Below, piece by piece: positions 26,562 to 36,021 of a stretch of 64,000 nucleotides of DNA. The position numbers and the translations under genes were made by a program. Where the stretch lies: NCBI RefSeq assembly GCF_034259325.1, contig NZ_JAXIVS010000006.1:372001-436000 (forward strand), read 5' to 3'. Position 1 is the stretch's first letter; each line of letters starts with the position of its first letter. Origin of the DNA: Hyalangium ruber (lineage in GTDB: Bacteria; Myxococcota; Myxococcia; Myxococcales; Myxococcaceae). The notes under the pieces were generated by a model that did no database searches, was not told the DNA's origin, and saw nothing but the letters and a program-made list of their open reading frames with translations.

Positions 26562-27929
26562 ATGTCGGTTTCGCTGTCCGGTCAGAAGGTGGGGGTGTTC
26601 GGGCTTGCGAAGAGTGGGGTGGCGGCCATCCGGCTGCTGCTCGCGCACGGAGCCCAGGTCACCGCGATCGACGCGCGCGACGAGGCCGCGCTGGGCGAGG
26701 TGGCCCGCGAGCTCGCGTCGAAGGGCGTCACGCTGGCGTTGGGGCCCACGCCGCCCGGGTTGCTGGAGGCGCAGTCCCTGCTGGTGGTGAGCCCCGGTGT
26801 GCCGCTGACGCTGCCGGAGCTGAAGGCCGCGCGCGCCGCGGGCATCCCCATGTGGGGCGAGATCGAGCTGGCCTGGCGCCTGCTCTCGCACGTGCCGCTC
26901 ATCGGCATCACCGGCACCAACGGCAAGAGCACCACCACGGCGCTCACCGCAGAGCTGTTCGCCAAGGGCGGAGGCCGCACCTTCGTGGGCGGCAACCTCG
27001 GGCGACCGCTGGCCGAAGGCGCGCTGACTCCGAAGGACTGGGACACGCTGGTGGTGGAGCTGTCGAGCTTCCAGCTCGAGGGCATCGACCAGATGCGCCC
27101 CAAGGGCGCGGCCATCCTCAACCTCACGCCGGACCACCTGGACCGGTACGAGAGCCACGAGGCCTATGGCGCCGCCAAGGCGCGCATCTTCCTCAACCAG
27201 CGCGAGGGGGACTTCGCGGTGGTGAACGCGGACGACCCGCACGTCATGCGGCTGGCGCTCCAGGCGAAGGTGCCCGTGTACGGCTTCAGCCTCATGGGGC
27301 TGCCGGAGCCGGGAGGCCCGAAGCTTGCGGGGCTCGCGGTGGCGCGGCCGGGCGGCTTCCGCCTGGACTTCCTGGGCGAGGCGTTCGCGCTGACCAACCG
27401 GGCGCTGCGAGGCTCGCACAACGTGCAGAACGCCATGGCGGCGGCGATGCTGGCGCGGCTGGGCGGCGTGCCTCGCGAGGCGGTGCAGGCCGGGCTCGAC
27501 AGCTACCCGGGCCTGCCCCACCGCTTGGAGAGCGTGCGGATGCTCGATGGCGTGGAGTGGGTGAACGACTCCAAGGCCACCAACGTGGACTCGGTGCTGG
27601 TGGCGTTGCGGACCTTCGCGGGCAACCTGCTGCTCATCGCGGGAGGCAAGGGGAAGGGCGCACCCTATGAGCCCATGGTGGAGGAGAGCCGGGGCAAGGT
27701 GAAGACGGTGCTCACCATCGGCCAGGACGCGCCCACCCTCGCCACCGCCTATGAGGGCGAGGTGACGGTGGAGGCGTGCGGCACGCTGGAGGCGGCCGTG
27801 CGCAGGGCACACGAGCTGGCGAAGCCCGGAGACACGGTGCTGCTGTCGCCGGCGTGCGCGTCGTACGATCAGTTCAAGAACTTCGAGGACCGGGGCGACA
27901 CGTTCAAACGCCTCGTGCAGGCGCTCTGA
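26562..27929 (+). CDS. murD: MurD, UDP-MurNAc-L-Ala:D-Glu ligase
   Basis: A 455-residue Mur ligase adding D-Glu to UDP-MurNAc-L-Ala. The N-terminal nucleotide-binding motif is VGVFGLAKSGVAA; the ATP loop is ITGTNGKSTTTAL; ELSSFQLEGI and the C-terminal WVNDSKATN and LSPACASYDQFKNFEDRGD are the diagnostic motifs. ATG 26562, eleven bases after mraY, is the start; the longer frame upstream lies inside mraY. Confidence 0.95.
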   Translation: MSVSLSGQKVGVFGLAKSGVAAIRLLLAHGAQVTAIDARDEAALGEVARELASKGVTLALGPTPPGLLEAQSLLVVSPGVPLTLPELKAARAAGIPMWGEIELAWRLLSHVPLIGITGTNGKSTTTALTAELFAKGGGRTFVGGNLGRPLAEGALTPKDWDTLVVELSSFQLEGIDQMRPKGAAILNLTPDHLDRYESHEAYGAAKARIFLNQREGDFAVVNADDPHVMRLALQAKVPVYGFSLMGLPEPGGPKLAGLAVARPGGFRLDFLGEAFALTNRALRGSHNVQNAMAAAMLARLGGVPREAVQAGLDSYPGLPHRLESVRMLDGVEWVNDSKATNVDSVLVALRTFAGNLLLIAGGKGKGAPYEPMVEESRGKVKTVLTIGQDAPTLATAYEGEVTVEACGTLEAAVRRAHELAKPGDTVLLSPACASYDQFKNFEDRGDTFKRLVQAL

Positions 27930-27939
27930 GGGACAGGCC

Positions 27940-29100
27940 ATGAAGACAACCTCCGCGGCGCCTGTCCGGTTCGATCCTCTCTTGCTGTGCGCCGTGCTGG
28001 CGCTCGTGGCGCTGGGGCTGGTGATGGTGTACTCGGCCAGCGCCATCCTCGCGCAGGACAAGCAGGGCGACAGCCTCTACTTCCTCAAGCGCCAGCTCAT
28101 GGCCGCCGGCATGGGCGTGGTGGCCATGGCGGTGGCGATGAAGGTGGGCTGGCGGCGACTGGCGCGCCTGGCCTGGCCGCTACTCATTGTCACCCTCATC
28201 CTGCTGGTGCTGGTGCTGATTCCGGGAATCGGCACCACGGCGGGCGGCGCGCGGCGCTGGATTCGCTTCCCTGGCTTCGGCCTGCAGCCGGCCGAAGTGG
28301 CCAAGTTCGCCTGGGTCGTCTACCTCTCCTATTCGCTGGCCAAGAAGCGCGAAAAGGTGGCCACCTTCTCCGTGGGCTTCCTGCCCCACCTGCTGCTGTG
28401 TGGCGTGCTGGTGGCCCTGTGCATGCGCCAGCCGGACTTCGGCAGCTCCGTGCTGCTCGTGTTCCTGCTCTTCGTGCTGCTGTTCGCGGCGGGCACCAAG
28501 CTGAGCTACCTGGTGGGCTCGGTGCTGCTGGCGCTGCCGCTGGCGTACGTGGCCATCGCCTCCAGCCCCTACCGCATGAAGCGCGTGACGGCCTTCCTGG
28601 ACCCATGGGCCCACCGGCATGACGTGGGCTACCAGGTGGCCGAGTCGCTCATGTCCATCGGCTCGGGTGGGCTCACCGGCCTGGGGTTGGGAGACGGGCG
28701 ACAGAAGCTCTTCTTCCTGCCCGAGGCGCACACCGACTTCATCTTCGCCATCATCGGCGAGGAGCTGGGGCTCATCGGCGTGACGCTGCTGGTGGCGCTC
28801 TACGCCGTCGTCATCTGGCGCGGGGTGCGCATCAGCCTGGCGGCGCCGGAGACTTTCGGCACGTACCTGGGGCTGGGCCTCACCTCCATCATCGCCTTCC
28901 AGGCGGCGGTGAACATGTGCGTGGCCATGGGGCTGCTGCCCACGAAGGGGCTGACGCTTCCATTCGTCTCTTACGGAGGCACCTCGCTGCTGGTGCTGAT
29001 GGGGGCGGCGGGGGTGCTGTTGTCACTGAGCGCGAACACACAGGGCGCGGGCAATCGAGCTACCCGCGTAGGCAGCGAGATGCGGGAGGTCACGGCGTGA
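27940..29100 (+). CDS. ftsW: FtsW, septal peptidoglycan glycosyltransferase (SEDS)
   Basis: A 386-residue SEDS protein with about ten transmembrane segments. Motifs seen: MVYSAS in the first helix, GARRWIRF and QPAE (the latter before the fourth helix), catalytic-loop region with GYQ and EAHTDFIFAIIGEELG, and the C-terminal PFVSYGGTSLL. It polymerises lipid II at the septum with FtsI. The stop TGA overlaps the GTG of murG (GTGA). Confidence 0.95.
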   Translation: MKTTSAAPVRFDPLLLCAVLALVALGLVMVYSASAILAQDKQGDSLYFLKRQLMAAGMGVVAMAVAMKVGWRRLARLAWPLLIVTLILLVLVLIPGIGTTAGGARRWIRFPGFGLQPAEVAKFAWVVYLSYSLAKKREKVATFSVGFLPHLLLCGVLVALCMRQPDFGSSVLLVFLLFVLLFAAGTKLSYLVGSVLLALPLAYVAIASSPYRMKRVTAFLDPWAHRHDVGYQVAESLMSIGSGGLTGLGLGDGRQKLFFLPEAHTDFIFAIIGEELGLIGVTLLVALYAVVIWRGVRISLAAPETFGTYLGLGLTSIIAFQAAVNMCVAMGLLPTKGLTLPFVSYGGTSLLVLMGAAGVLLSLSANTQGAGNRATRVGSEMREVTA

Positions 29101-30248
29101 AGGTCCTCATCGCCGGTGGAGGAACGGGCGGGCACCTCTTTCCAGGCATCGCCTTGGCGGAAGAGGTGGTGACGCGCCACCACCGCAACGAGGTGGTCTT
29201 CGTGGGCACCGAGCGGGGCCTCGAGGCGAAGGTGGTGCCGCAGGCGGGCTTCCCGCTGGAGTTCATCCGGGCGCGCGGCCTCAAGGGCAAGGGCCTGGGT
29301 CAGCTCATCAAGGGCCTGCTGGCGCTGCCGCTGGCCTTCATCGAGTCCTTTCGCATCCTCCAGAAGCACAAGCCGGACGTGGTGGTGGGCGTGGGCGGCT
29401 ATGCCAGCGGGCCGGTGGTGATGGCCGCTTGGCTGCTGGGCATCCCCACGGCGGTGCAGGAGCAGAACGCGCTGCCGGGGCTCACCAACAAGCTGCTCGG
29501 CAAGGTGGTGAAGGTGGTGTTCACCGCCTTCGATGAGGCGCGGCGCTTCTTCCCCGAGGGCAAGGTGCAGCTCGTGGGCAACCCCATCCGCCGCAAGCTG
29601 ATGGACAACTACCTGCGCTCGCACGTGGCGCACGAGCGCTTCGCCATCCTCGTCTTCGGCGGCAGCCTGGGCGCCAAGGGCGTCAACCAGCGCGTGGTGG
29701 AGGCGCTGGAGCACCTCGTGGACCTGAAGGACCAGATCCACTTCCTGCACCAGACGGGCAAGAACGACCTGGAGATGGTGCGCAAGGGCTACGCGGACAA
29801 GGGCTTCCAGGCCGAGGTGGTGGAGTTCATCGACGATATGTCCGACGCCTACGCCAGGGCGGATCTCGTCGTGTGCCGGGCGGGCGCCACCACGCTGGCG
29901 GAGCTCACCGTGTGCAAGAAGGCCAGCATCCTCGTGCCCTTCCCGTACGCCACGGACAACCACCAGGAAGTGAACGCCCGGGCGCTGGTGGAGGCGGGCG
30001 CGGCGGTGATGTTCCGCGAGTCCGAGCTCACCGGGCAGAAGCTGGCCGAGCAGATCCGCCTCCTCAAGCAGGAGCCGGCGCGCCTCAAGCAGATGGAGAA
30101 GAAGGCGGGCCTGCTAGGCCGGCCCGAGGCGTCCAAGGAGCTGGCGGACGTGTGTGTGGACCTGATGGTGCATGCCTACGGGCCCAACGGGCGGGATCGT
30201 CCGGCGAAGGCCGAGACGCAGAAGGATCCAGGAGCGAGTAAGCCATGA
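29097..30248 (+). CDS. murG: MurG, lipid II-forming GlcNAc transferase
   Basis: A 383-residue GT28-family enzyme starting at GTG 29097. It has [11 protein letters not shown] at the N-terminus, GVGGYASGP, and the C-terminal donor-site motifs VFGGSLGA and [10 protein letters not shown]. It transfers GlcNAc from UDP-GlcNAc to lipid I on the inner membrane face. A C-terminal extension of about 20 polar residues (ending DPGASKP) is longer than in E. coli. The start choice follows from the GTGA overlap with ftsW. Confidence 0.95.
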   Translation: MKVLIAGGGTGGHLFPGIALAEEVVTRHHRNEVVFVGTERGLEAKVVPQAGFPLEFIRARGLKGKGLGQLIKGLLALPLAFIESFRILQKHKPDVVVGVGGYASGPVVMAAWLLGIPTAVQEQNALPGLTNKLLGKVVKVVFTAFDEARRFFPEGKVQLVGNPIRRKLMDNYLRSHVAHERFAILVFGGSLGAKGVNQRVVEALEHLVDLKDQIHFLHQTGKNDLEMVRKGYADKGFQAEVVEFIDDMSDAYARADLVVCRAGATTLAELTVCKKASILVPFPYATDNHQEVNARALVEAGAAVMFRESELTGQKLAEQIRLLKQEPARLKQMEKKAGLLGRPEASKELADVCVDLMVHAYGPNGRDRPAKAETQKDPGASKP

Positions 30249-31672
30249 CGAAGGCCGGCGGTAAGCCCCAGAGCCTCTTCAAGACGCGCCACGCGGCGCA
30301 GGTACACTTCGTGGGCATCGGCGGCATCGGCATGAGCGGCATCGCCGAGGTGCTGCTCAACCTGGGCTACCGGGTGTCGGGCTCCGACCTGAAGGGCAGT
30401 GAAATCACCAAGCGCCTGGCGGCCATGGGCGCCACCATCTACGAGGGCCACAAGGCGCAGAACCTCGTGCAGGCCGACGTGGTGGTCATCTCCTCGGCGG
30501 TGAAGAAGGACAACCCCGAGGTGGTGACGGCGCGCCAGCGGAAGATCCCCGTCATTCCGCGCGCGGAGATGCTCGCCGAGCTGATGCGCCTGAAGTACGC
30601 GGTGGCGGTGGCCGGCAGCCACGGGAAGACGACGACCACCTCCATGGTGGCCACGGTGCTCTCGGCGGCGGGGCTGGACCCGACGGCGGTGGTGGGCGGC
30701 AAGGTGAACGTGCTCGACTCCAACGCCAAGCTCGGCAAGAGCGAGCTGATGGTGGTGGAGGCGGACGAGAGCGACGGCAGCTTCCTCAAGCTGCACCCCG
30801 CCATCGCCGTGGTGACGAACATCGACCCGGAGCACATGGACCACTACGGGACGCTGGACGTGCTGCAGACGGCCTTCGTGGAGTTCTGCAACCGCGTGCC
30901 CTTCTACGGGCTCAACGTCCTGTGCCTGGACCACCCCAACGTGCAGAACCTGCTGCCCCGGCTGGAGAAGCGCGTCGTCACCTACGGCAGCTCGCACATG
31001 GCGGACTACCGGCTGGAGGGCATCACCCTCGAGGGCTTCACCACGCGCTTCACCGCCTTCCGGCGCGACGAGCCGCTGGGCGAGTTCCGCGTGCGCATGG
31101 TGGGCGCGCACAACGCGCTCAACGCGCTGGCCGTCATCGCCGTGGCCGAGGAGATGGAAATCCCCCTGGACACCGTGCGCGGGGCGCTGGCGGAGTTCGG
31201 CGGCGTGCAGCGGCGCTTCACCGTGCGCGGCGAGGTGAACGGCATCACCGTGGTGGATGACTACGGGCACCACCCCACCGAGGTGATGGCCACGCTTGCG
31301 GGCGCGCGGCGGGCCTTCGGGCGGCGCGTGGTGGTGGCCTTCCAGCCCCACCGCTACACGCGCACGCATGACCTGATGAAGGAGTTCGCCACCGCGTTCA
31401 ACGACGCGGACGTGCTCTTTGTCACCAGCGTCTACGCGGCGGGCGAGGAGCGCATCCCCGGCGCCACGGGCGACGCGCTGGCCGAGGCCATCCGCGCCCA
31501 CGGTCACAGGGACGTGACGTACGTGGAAAAGCGCGTGGACGTGCCCGCCGCAGTAGCGCCGCGCCTGCGCGAGGGCGACATCGTCCTCACGCTGGGCGCT
31601 GGCGACATCACCCAGGTGGGCCCGGACCTGCTGACCCTGCTGGGCAAGAGCGGAGTGGCCAAGGGCGGGTGA
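30245..31672 (+). CDS. murC: MurC, UDP-MurNAc:L-Ala ligase
   Basis: A 475-residue Mur ligase with the N-terminal motif [18 protein letters not shown] loop [26 protein letters not shown] and the C-terminal [12 protein letters not shown]. It adds L-Ala, the first stem residue. ATGA overlap with murG (30245-30248). Confidence 0.95.
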   Translation: MTKAGGKPQSLFKTRHAAQVHFVGIGGIGMSGIAEVLLNLGYRVSGSDLKGSEITKRLAAMGATIYEGHKAQNLVQADVVVISSAVKKDNPEVVTARQRKIPVIPRAEMLAELMRLKYAVAVAGSHGKTTTTSMVATVLSAAGLDPTAVVGGKVNVLDSNAKLGKSELMVVEADESDGSFLKLHPAIAVVTNIDPEHMDHYGTLDVLQTAFVEFCNRVPFYGLNVLCLDHPNVQNLLPRLEKRVVTYGSSHMADYRLEGITLEGFTTRFTAFRRDEPLGEFRVRMVGAHNALNALAVIAVAEEMEIPLDTVRGALAEFGGVQRRFTVRGEVNGITVVDDYGHHPTEVMATLAGARRAFGRRVVVAFQPHRYTRTHDLMKEFATAFNDADVLFVTSVYAAGEERIPGATGDALAEAIRAHGHRDVTYVEKRVDVPAAVAPRLREGDIVLTLGAGDITQVGPDLLTLLGKSGVAKGG

Positions 31673-31679
31673 GAAGGGT

Positions 31680-32612
31680 ATGGCCGCGCTCATGACATCC
31701 TCCCTTCCGGAGCGGGTCGCGCTTTTGGGCGGCTGTGAGGTGAAGGCGAGCGAGCCGCTCGCGCCCCTCACCAGCGTCCGGGTGGGCGGCCCTGCGGAGG
31801 CGCTCGTTCGTCCGCGCAGCCCCGAGGCGCTCGTGGCGCTGCTGAAGCTGGCGCGTGAGGAGGGTGTCCCCGTCACCATCCTCGGCGGCGGAGCCAACAC
31901 GCTGGTGGGCGACGGCGGCGTGAAGGGCCTCACCCTTCGCCTGCCAGGAGACCTCTTTCCCGAGGTGGTCGAGGTCGGCGCGGAGGAGGGGAGGCTCACG
32001 CTCGGTGCGGGCGCGGCCATCGTCCGGCTCATCAACCTGATGCGGGCCAACGGCCTGGTGGGCGCGGAGTTCCTCGCCGGCATCCCCGGCACGCTCGGCG
32101 GCGCGGTGTCCATGAACGCCGGCACCAAGAACGGCGAGTGCTTCCGTGTCGTGGAGGCCGTGGAGGTCGCCACCGCGGGCGGGGTGGAGTGGCTGGAGAA
32201 GGCGCGGATTCCGCATGCCTATCGGCACTCGGAGCTGCCCCCGGGCAGCGTGGTGACGCGGGTGCGCTTCCGACTGCCCAAGGGGGACCTGGTGGCCTCC
32301 AAGCAGGCCATGGACAAGGACCTGGGCTACCGCAAGAGCACCCAGCCCCTGAGCCAGCCCAACTTCGGCAGCGTCTTCACCAACCCGCCGGGTGACTTCG
32401 CCGGGCGCCTCATTGAGTTGGTAAACCTCAAGGGCCACACCTTGGGGCGCGCGCAGGTGTCCACGCTGCACGCCAATTGGATCGTCAACCTGGGCGGAGC
32501 CACCGCCCGCGACGTCCTCGGGCTCATCACCCTGATGCAGGAGCGGGTGCGGACCGAGACGGGCGTCGAGCTCAAACCCGAAGTCAAGCGAGTGGGAGAG
32601 TTCCTTCCGTGA
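31680..32612 (+). CDS. murB: MurB, UDP-GlcNAc-enolpyruvate reductase (type II-like)
   Basis: A 310-residue FAD enzyme reducing UDP-GlcNAc-enolpyruvate to UDP-MurNAc with NADPH. Motifs: TSVRVGGPAEALV, ILGGGANTLVGDGGVKG, AGIPGTLGGAVSMNAG (FAD binding) and YRHSELPPG. In the C-terminal part, QPNFGSVFTNP provides the catalytic Ser region, and the length fits the shorter type II form. The stop overlaps ddl (GTGA). Confidence 0.95.
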   Translation: MAALMTSSLPERVALLGGCEVKASEPLAPLTSVRVGGPAEALVRPRSPEALVALLKLAREEGVPVTILGGGANTLVGDGGVKGLTLRLPGDLFPEVVEVGAEEGRLTLGAGAAIVRLINLMRANGLVGAEFLAGIPGTLGGAVSMNAGTKNGECFRVVEAVEVATAGGVEWLEKARIPHAYRHSELPPGSVVTRVRFRLPKGDLVASKQAMDKDLGYRKSTQPLSQPNFGSVFTNPPGDFAGRLIELVNLKGHTLGRAQVSTLHANWIVNLGGATARDVLGLITLMQERVRTETGVELKPEVKRVGEFLP

Positions 32613-33544
32613 CCCAGACCGAGCTGAAGAACAAGCGCATTGGTGTCCTCATGGGCGGCCTGTCCGAGGAGCGCGACGTCTCCCTGCGCACCGGCGCCGC
32701 GGTGTCCAAGGCGCTGCGCTCGCTCGGGTATGACGTGGTGGACGTCGACGTGGGCAAGGACCTGCCCGCGAAGCTCGCGGCCGAGAAGGTGGAGGTGGCC
32801 TGGCTGGCGCTCCACGGCCGCTACGGCGAGGACGGCTGCATCCAGGGCCTGCTCGAGTCCCTCTTCGTTCCCTACACCGGCAGCGGTGTGCTCGCCTCGG
32901 CGCTGGGCATGGAGAAGGTCTTCGCCAAGCAGATGTTCACCACCCACGGCATCCCCACGCCTCCTTATAAGGTGTTCACCGAGGCCCAGGCCGCCCGTGC
33001 GGCGGTCGACTCCCTGCCGTTCCCGTTCCCGGTGGTCGTGAAGCCCAGCCGCGAGGGCAGCAGCGTGGGCGTTCACGTCTGCAAGACGAAGGAGGCCTAC
33101 CTGGCCGCCGTGGATGACGCCTCCAAGTACGCGGGCTTCCTCCTCGTCGAGCGCTTCATCAAGGGGCGCGAGGTGCAGGGCGCCGTGCTGGATGACGAGG
33201 CCCTGGGCGTCATCGAAGTGGTCGTCGCGCGGGAGTTCTACGACCAGGAGGCCAAGTACAAGGCCGGAAGTGGAACGCAGTATCTCTTCCCAGCACCCCT
33301 GCCCGCAGATCAGTATGCGCGGGTGAACGAGGTGTGCCTCGGCGCCCACAAGGCGCTGGGGTGCCGAGGGGCGTCGCGCTCCGACGTCATCGTCACCGAG
33401 GGAGGAGAAGTATTCGTGCTGGAGACCAACACGTTGCCGGGCATGACCGAGACCAGCCTGCTGCCGAAGATCGCCGCGGGGCGGGGTATCGACTTCCCAA
33501 CGTTGTGCGAGCGGATTCTCCTCGGGGCCGCGCTCAAGGCCTGA
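32609..33544 (+). CDS. ddl: D-alanine-D-alanine ligase
   Basis: A 311-residue ATP-grasp enzyme starting at GTG 32609, overlapping the murB stop. Motifs: GVLMGGLSEERDVSLRTG, ALHGRYGEDG, VVVKPSREGSSVGV (ATP-grasp) and VLETNTLPGMTETSLLPK at the C-terminus. It makes the D-Ala-D-Ala used by MurF. The N-terminal part of longer upstream frames overlaps murB and is not used. Confidence 0.95.
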   Translation: MTQTELKNKRIGVLMGGLSEERDVSLRTGAAVSKALRSLGYDVVDVDVGKDLPAKLAAEKVEVAWLALHGRYGEDGCIQGLLESLFVPYTGSGVLASALGMEKVFAKQMFTTHGIPTPPYKVFTEAQAARAAVDSLPFPFPVVVKPSREGSSVGVHVCKTKEAYLAAVDDASKYAGFLLVERFIKGREVQGAVLDDEALGVIEVVVAREFYDQEAKYKAGSGTQYLFPAPLPADQYARVNEVCLGAHKALGCRGASRSDVIVTEGGEVFVLETNTLPGMTETSLLPKIAAGRGIDFPTLCERILLGAALKA

Positions 33545-33576
33545 GCAGCGCCAACCGCCCGATTTTCCTCCCACCC

Positions 33577-33593
33577 CTGGGGTTTTCCCCCAG
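33577..33593 (+). other. Short hairpin between ddl and ftsQ
   Basis: CTGGGG and CCCCAG form a 6-bp stem around a T-rich loop, in the 129-bp ddl-ftsQ gap, the longest gap in the cluster before ftsA. It lacks a T tract after the stem and probably does not end transcription; a pause or attenuator role is speculation. Confidence 0.25.
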
Positions 33594-33673
33594 CCCGGCA
33601 GATACAGCGACGTACCTGTAGCCAAAAACTGGCGCGGCGATCCAACCGCGCGCAGCATGCGGACCTCTTTTCC

Positions 33674-34528
33674 ATGGCCTTTGGCAAGTCCCGAAATCGC
33701 CGCCGTCAGGACACCGCCCAGAAGAAGGACGCGGTGAAGGGCGCCGTGCGCACGCACGGGGCCTCGGTGGGCAAGGGGCTGTTGGCGGCGGTGCTGACCG
33801 CCGGGCTGGTGTGGGGTGGGGTGGAAGTGCGCAGCTGGGCGCTGTCGTCTCCGCGCTTCCAGCTTCAGGAGGTGAGCTTCACCGGCCTGTCGCGCGCCTC
33901 GCGCGCGGAGCTGGTGCGCCTGTCCGGCCTGGCGCCGGGACAGAACCTGTTCGCCATGGACGTGGCGACGCTCGAGCGGGCCATGCTCCAGCACCCGTGG
34001 GTGCGGGGCGTGGAGGTGACGCGGCACTTCCCGGCCACCGTCTCGGTGCAGGTGGTGGAGCACGCGCCGGCGGCGCTGGTGGTGCTGGGGGATTTGTACG
34101 TGCTGGACGATGAGGGCGAGCCCTTCAAGCGGGTGACTCCGGGCGATGGGTTGGACCTGCCGCTCGTCACCGGCGTGGAGCGCGACGCCTACGTGAAGGA
34201 TCCCGACGGGGTGCGCGAGCGGATGCGCGCGGCGCTGGCGGTGGCGCACTCCTACGCGGCGCTCAAGCCGGGCCGCCACGAGCGGCTGTCCGAGGTGCGG
34301 CTGGAGGGCGCGGCGCTGGCGCTGGTGACGATGGCGGGGCAGGAAGTGCGGATGGGCGAGGGGGATGCGGACGCCAAGCTCTCGCGGCTGGCGCGCGTGC
34401 GGCGCGAGCTGAGCACGCGGGGACTGAGCGCGGATGTGATTCACCTGGACAACCGGGCTCGGCCCGGCTGGGTGGCAGTGAAGCTTTCGAACTCCGCCTC
34501 CGAGAGGAGCGGGGTCTCGACGCGGTAA
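33674..34528 (+). CDS. ftsQ: FtsQ, division scaffold protein with POTRA domain
   Basis: A 284-residue bitopic protein with a basic cytoplasmic N-terminus of about 33 residues (KSRNRRRQ), one transmembrane helix (about 34-54), a POTRA domain (FQLQEVSFTGLSRASRAELVRLSGL) and the FtsQ beta domain (HPWVRGVEVTRHFPATVSVQVVEHAPAAL). It links FtsL/FtsB to the divisome. ATG 33674 lies 129 bases after ddl. Confidence 0.93.
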   Translation: MAFGKSRNRRRQDTAQKKDAVKGAVRTHGASVGKGLLAAVLTAGLVWGGVEVRSWALSSPRFQLQEVSFTGLSRASRAELVRLSGLAPGQNLFAMDVATLERAMLQHPWVRGVEVTRHFPATVSVQVVEHAPAALVVLGDLYVLDDEGEPFKRVTPGDGLDLPLVTGVERDAYVKDPDGVRERMRAALAVAHSYAALKPGRHERLSEVRLEGAALALVTMAGQEVRMGEGDADAKLSRLARVRRELSTRGLSADVIHLDNRARPGWVAVKLSNSASERSGVSTR

Positions 34529-34574
34529 GGGCACGCCCTTTCACGAGAGTGGGGGCACCGGGGAGGCAGTGGTC

Positions 34575-35807
34575 ATGGCGAAGCAGAAGTCTGGGGAGAT
34601 CATCGTCGGCCTCGACATCGGCACGACGAAGATCTGCGCGATCGTCGGGGAGCTCACCGACAGCGGCATCGACATCATCGGGATCGGCACCCACCCCTCC
34701 AAGGGATTGCGCAAGGGCGTCGTGGTCAACATCGAGGCGACCGTGGCCTCCATCCGCCGCGCGGTGGAGGAGGCCGAGCTGATGGCCGGCGCGGAGATCT
34801 CCCACGTGTACACCGGCATCGCCGGTGGCCACATCAAGGGCTTCAACTCCCAGGGCATCGTCGCGGTGAAGGACAAGGAGGTCCGCGAGGCGGACATCGC
34901 CCGCGTCATCGACGCGGCCAAGGCGGTGGCCATTCCCCTGGACCGCGAGGTGATTCACGTCCTGCCCCAGGAGTTCATCATCGACGACCAGGGCGGAATC
35001 AAAGAGCCGCTCGGCATGGCGGGCGTGCGCCTGGAGGCCAAGGTCCACATCGTCACGGGCGCCGTCTCCAGCGCGCAGAACATCGTGAAGTGCGCCAACC
35101 GCACCGGCCTCAACGTCTCCGACATCGTCCTGCAGCCGCTGGCCTCCGCCGAGGCGGTGCTGGGCGAGGAGGAGAAGGAGCTGGGCGTGTGCCTGGTGGA
35201 CATCGGCGGCGGCACCACCGACATCGCCATCTTCGTGGGCGGCTCCATCGTCCACACCGCCGTCATCGCCCTGGGCGGCAACAACCTCACCAGTGACATC
35301 GCCATCGGCCTGCGCACCCCGGCGCACGAGGCAGAGCGCATCAAGCAGAAGTTCGGGTGCGCGCTCTCTTCCATGGTGAACAAGGATGAGACCATCGAGG
35401 TGCCGAGCGTGGGCGGCCGCCAGCCGCGCGTGCTCGGCCGGCAGATCCTCTGCGAGATCCTCGAGCCGCGCGTGGAGGAGATCTTCCAGCTCGTCCACCG
35501 CGAGATCCAGAAGTGCGGCTACGAGGATCTGCTCGCCTCGGGCGTGGTGATCACCGGTGGCTCGACGCTGCTGGCGGGCATGCCGGAGCTGGCCGAAGAG
35601 GTGCTCGGACTGCCAGTGCGCCGCGGTATGCCTCGCGGTATCGGCGGCCTGGTAGACGTGGTGAAGAGCCCCATGTACGCGACCGGCGTGGGCCTGGTCG
35701 TCTACGGCGCTCGCCACCTCGACCGCCGCATGTTCCGGATTCGCGAAGAGAACGTGTACAAGAAGGTCAAAGGCCGCATGCGTGAGTGGCTGGAGGAAAT
35801 TTTCTAG
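34575..35807 (+). CDS. ftsA: FtsA, actin-like membrane tether of FtsZ
   Basis: A 410-residue actin-fold ATPase with phosphate-1 motif VGLDIGTTKICAIVGE, phosphate-2 VDIGGGTTDIAIF, and adenosine motif GVVITGGSTLLAGM. The C-terminus MREWLEEIF is an amphipathic membrane-targeting helix. It should anchor FtsZ to the inner membrane. ATG 34575 is chosen because GGAGG lies 8 bases upstream; a GTG two codons earlier is too close to that site. It is the last gene before the terminator; ftsZ, its partner, is 15.3 kb away instead of adjacent. Confidence 0.95.
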   Translation: MAKQKSGEIIVGLDIGTTKICAIVGELTDSGIDIIGIGTHPSKGLRKGVVVNIEATVASIRRAVEEAELMAGAEISHVYTGIAGGHIKGFNSQGIVAVKDKEVREADIARVIDAAKAVAIPLDREVIHVLPQEFIIDDQGGIKEPLGMAGVRLEAKVHIVTGAVSSAQNIVKCANRTGLNVSDIVLQPLASAEAVLGEEEKELGVCLVDIGGGTTDIAIFVGGSIVHTAVIALGGNNLTSDIAIGLRTPAHEAERIKQKFGCALSSMVNKDETIEVPSVGGRQPRVLGRQILCEILEPRVEEIFQLVHREIQKCGYEDLLASGVVITGGSTLLAGMPELAEEVLGLPVRRGMPRGIGGLVDVVKSPMYATGVGLVVYGARHLDRRMFRIREENVYKKVKGRMREWLEEIF

Positions 35808-35838
35808 TCCCGCTGCGCACCAAAACCCGGAAGTCAAG

Positions 35839-35873
35839 AAGAGGGATCCCCAAGTGGGATCCCTCTTTTTTTT
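35839..35873 (+). terminator. Perfect rho-independent terminator after ftsA
   Basis: AAGAGGGATCCC (35839-35850) and GGGATCCCTCTT (35856-35867) form a perfect 12-bp stem around a 5-nt loop, followed by a T run to 35873. It lies about 30 bases after the ftsA stop and points in the operon direction only. It should end the mraZ-ftsA transcript. Confidence 0.95.
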
Positions 35874-35890
35874 GATCAACATTTCCCGAG

Positions 35891-35942
35891 TACAATCTTT
35901 GACGAAACGCTTCAGGTAGGAAGCTCTCATCCCACTTCCTAC
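35891..35942 (+). promoter_or_regulatory. Putative promoter elements and inverted repeat upstream of the giant gene
   Basis: After the terminator there is a TACAAT (35891-35896, -10-like, though its -35 would fall in the T run) and a TTGACG (35899-35904, -35-like, without a good -10 at 17 bp). A perfect 8-bp inverted repeat GTAGGAAG/CTTCCTAC (35916-35923 and 35935-35942, 11-bp spacer) could be an operator or a leader hairpin. The region is AT-richer than its surroundings, but the exact promoter cannot be fixed. Confidence 0.35.
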
Positions 35943-36021
35943 GTCGGTACCCATCTTCGATCGACTTCGGATACGAGCAGGCCAGTCGGGGACGCTCCAT
36001 CCGGTCTTGGTACATCCAACT

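Noticed and set aside
36007-36021. TTG start for the giant gene, five codons before the ATG
   Set aside because: The ATG at 36022 gives an ordinary N-region for the signal peptide; TTG would add only five residues without a better ribosome site. It cannot be excluded.
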